Assembly (NCBI GenBank): GCA_012269805.1
Contig: JAAXJP010000368.1
Span: forward strand, 1 to 6,012
Source of the DNA: Rubrivirga sp.
GTDB lineage: Bacteria; Bacteroidota; Rhodothermia; Rhodothermales; Rubricoccaceae
Reading direction: 5' to 3'
Length of the DNA: 6,012 nt
Below, in pieces: positions 4,998-6,012 of this stretch (positions are counted from its first letter, which is position 1; every line of letters begins with the position of its first letter). Made by a program: the position numbers and the translations under genes. The notes below the pieces were generated by a model, which saw only the letters and a list, made by a program, of their open reading frames with translations, was not told where the DNA came from and ran no database searches.

Positions 4998-6012
4998 CTA
5001 CCCCCCGAACCGGATCGTCCGCACGGGCTCCACCCTGGCGGCGGCTCGTGCGGGGAGGTAGGCCGCGAGGGTGCAGATGACCACAGTTGCAATAACGGTA
5101 ACCAGGACATCGACGCCGCTCATCTCGACGGGGGCCCGGTCGAGGTAGTACGCGTCCTGCGGCAGTCGGATGATGGCGAACCGCGCCTGGAGGGCCCCGA
5201 ACGCGAGCGCCACCCCGGTCCCTATGGCAGCCCCAATCACGCCCACCATCAACCCGAACACCAGGAACAGCCGGCGCACCGACGCCCGGCTCGCGCCCAT
5301 CGCCAGCACCGTACCGATCTCGCGCGCTTTCTCCAGAACCACCATCAGCAGGGCGCCGACGATGTTGAAGGCGGCGACGATGACCAGGATGGAGATCACG
5401 AGCGGGACGATGCTCTGCTGCAGCTCGACCCACGCGAAGAGACCGCGGTACACCTCCTCGATGGGTCGCGCGAACAGGGGCGGCCCGATCTCGTCGGTCA
5501 CGGCGTCCGACACGGCGCGCGCATTCGTCCGGTCGTCGAGCGTGACGTCGAGGCGGGAGACCTGGCCGGGCGGGTACGCGAACAACTGCGCCGCCGCGGC
5601 GAGGTCGACGAAGGCGAACCGCTCGTCGAAGTCGCCGAGCCCGGTCTCGAACACGCCCGCGACGTGGTACTGCCGGACGCGGGGCCGCGACTGGATCTGC
5701 CCGGCTCCGAGCCCGCGCGTCGAGTACGCCGTGATCCGGTCCCCGACGGAGAGTCCGAGCCGCTCCGCGAGCCGGCGCCCGAGGACGACCCCCGGGCGCC
5801 CCTCCGCGTCCTCGCCCAGATCGAAGGCCCCCGCCTCGGTCCGCTCGGCGACGAACGGCTGGTGCTCCGCCTCCGTCCCCCAGAGGAGCGCCCCCTCGAC
5901 GTTCTCGTTCCCCGACCCCCGACTGCTGAGGAGCGCGAAGTCGACGACGGCCGGCGCCACACGTTCGACGTGGTCCAGGCTCGCGACCGCGGCCGCCACG
6001 CTGTCGACGTTC
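4998..6012 (-). CDS. LolC/LolE-type ABC transporter permease (FtsX-like), N-terminus outside window
   Basis: The frame stays open to the window edge, so at least 337 C-terminal residues are present and the start is missing; the GTG at 5999 is internal. Counting from that GTG, residues 1-190 form the extracytoplasmic MacB/Lol-type domain (VVLGRRLAERLGLSVGD at 71-87, YHVAGVFETGLGDFDE at 111-126). It is followed by an FtsX domain with three membrane segments at about 197-221, 245-270 and 296-316. After the first is the coupling region EKAREIGTVLAMGAS (223-237), and LPQDAYYLDRAPVEMSGVD (279-297) is characteristic of lipoprotein-releasing permeases. The Lol complex uses a LolD ATPase to extract lipoproteins from the inner membrane for delivery to the outer membrane. 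The missing N-terminus should carry the first membrane helix. LolC and LolE cannot be told apart here, and other FtsX-family exporters remain possible. The cognate ATPase gene is not in view. Confidence 0.9.
   Translation of the reverse strand, partial: NVDSVAAAVASLDHVERVAPAVVDFALLSSRGSGNENVEGALLWGTEAEHQPFVAERTEAGAFDLGEDAEGRPGVVLGRRLAERLGLSVGDRITAYSTRGLGAGQIQSRPRVRQYHVAGVFETGLGDFDERFAFVDLAAAAQLFAYPPGQVSRLDVTLDDRTNARAVSDAVTDEIGPPLFARPIEEVYRGLFAWVELQQSIVPLVISILVIVAAFNIVGALLMVVLEKAREIGTVLAMGASRASVRRLFLVFGLMVGVIGAAIGTGVALAFGALQARFAIIRLPQDAYYLDRAPVEMSGVDVLVTVIATVVICTLAAYLPARAAARVEPVRTIRFGG

Overview
The window comes from a GC-rich bacterial chromosome carrying ordinary housekeeping and metabolic genes. 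Three things point to a Bacteroidota relative, most likely of the Rhodothermia type (Rubrivirga, Rubricoccus or Salinibacter-like): no purine-rich Shine-Dalgarno sequence at any of the six visible start codons, a TAnnTTTG-type promoter element (TAGCTTTG, 230-237) in front of the first complete gene, and the mix of gene families at very high GC. The placement is an inference from sequence style, not from a database match.

Plus strand, 1-2232: the 3' end of a ThiD-like (ribokinase-fold) kinase gene whose active-site loop looks degenerate; a 52-base gap with a 12-base palindrome and the promoter-like element; a LacI-family transcription regulator (260-1297); and purC (SAICAR synthetase, 1294-2232). 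The purC GTG start overlaps the regulator's stop by 4 bases, so the two are almost certainly co-transcribed and probably translationally coupled. A LacI-family protein fused this tightly to a purine gene suggests, without proving, a local purine or nucleotide regulator.

Minus strand, 6012 down to 2242: the C-terminal two thirds of a LolC/LolE-type ABC permease, a 70-base gap, then a compact run of four genes: single-cysteine peroxiredoxin, moaE (large subunit of molybdopterin synthase), pta (phosphotransacetylase) and a nitrilase-superfamily carbon-nitrogen hydrolase. These overlap by 17 and 8 bases and then have an 11-base gap, so they look like one operon. Their activities (peroxide removal, molybdopterin synthesis, acetyl-phosphate/acetyl-CoA exchange, amide or nitrile hydrolysis) do not form one obvious pathway. 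The operon converges on purC with only 9 bases between the two stop codons.

I see no RNA gene, mobile element, CRISPR array or prophage part, and no clear sign of a new defence or other exotic system. The most useful second looks are the lacI-purC coupling with its upstream palindrome, the degenerate kinase motif at the left edge, and the moaE gene with no moaD beside it and a shortened C-terminus.
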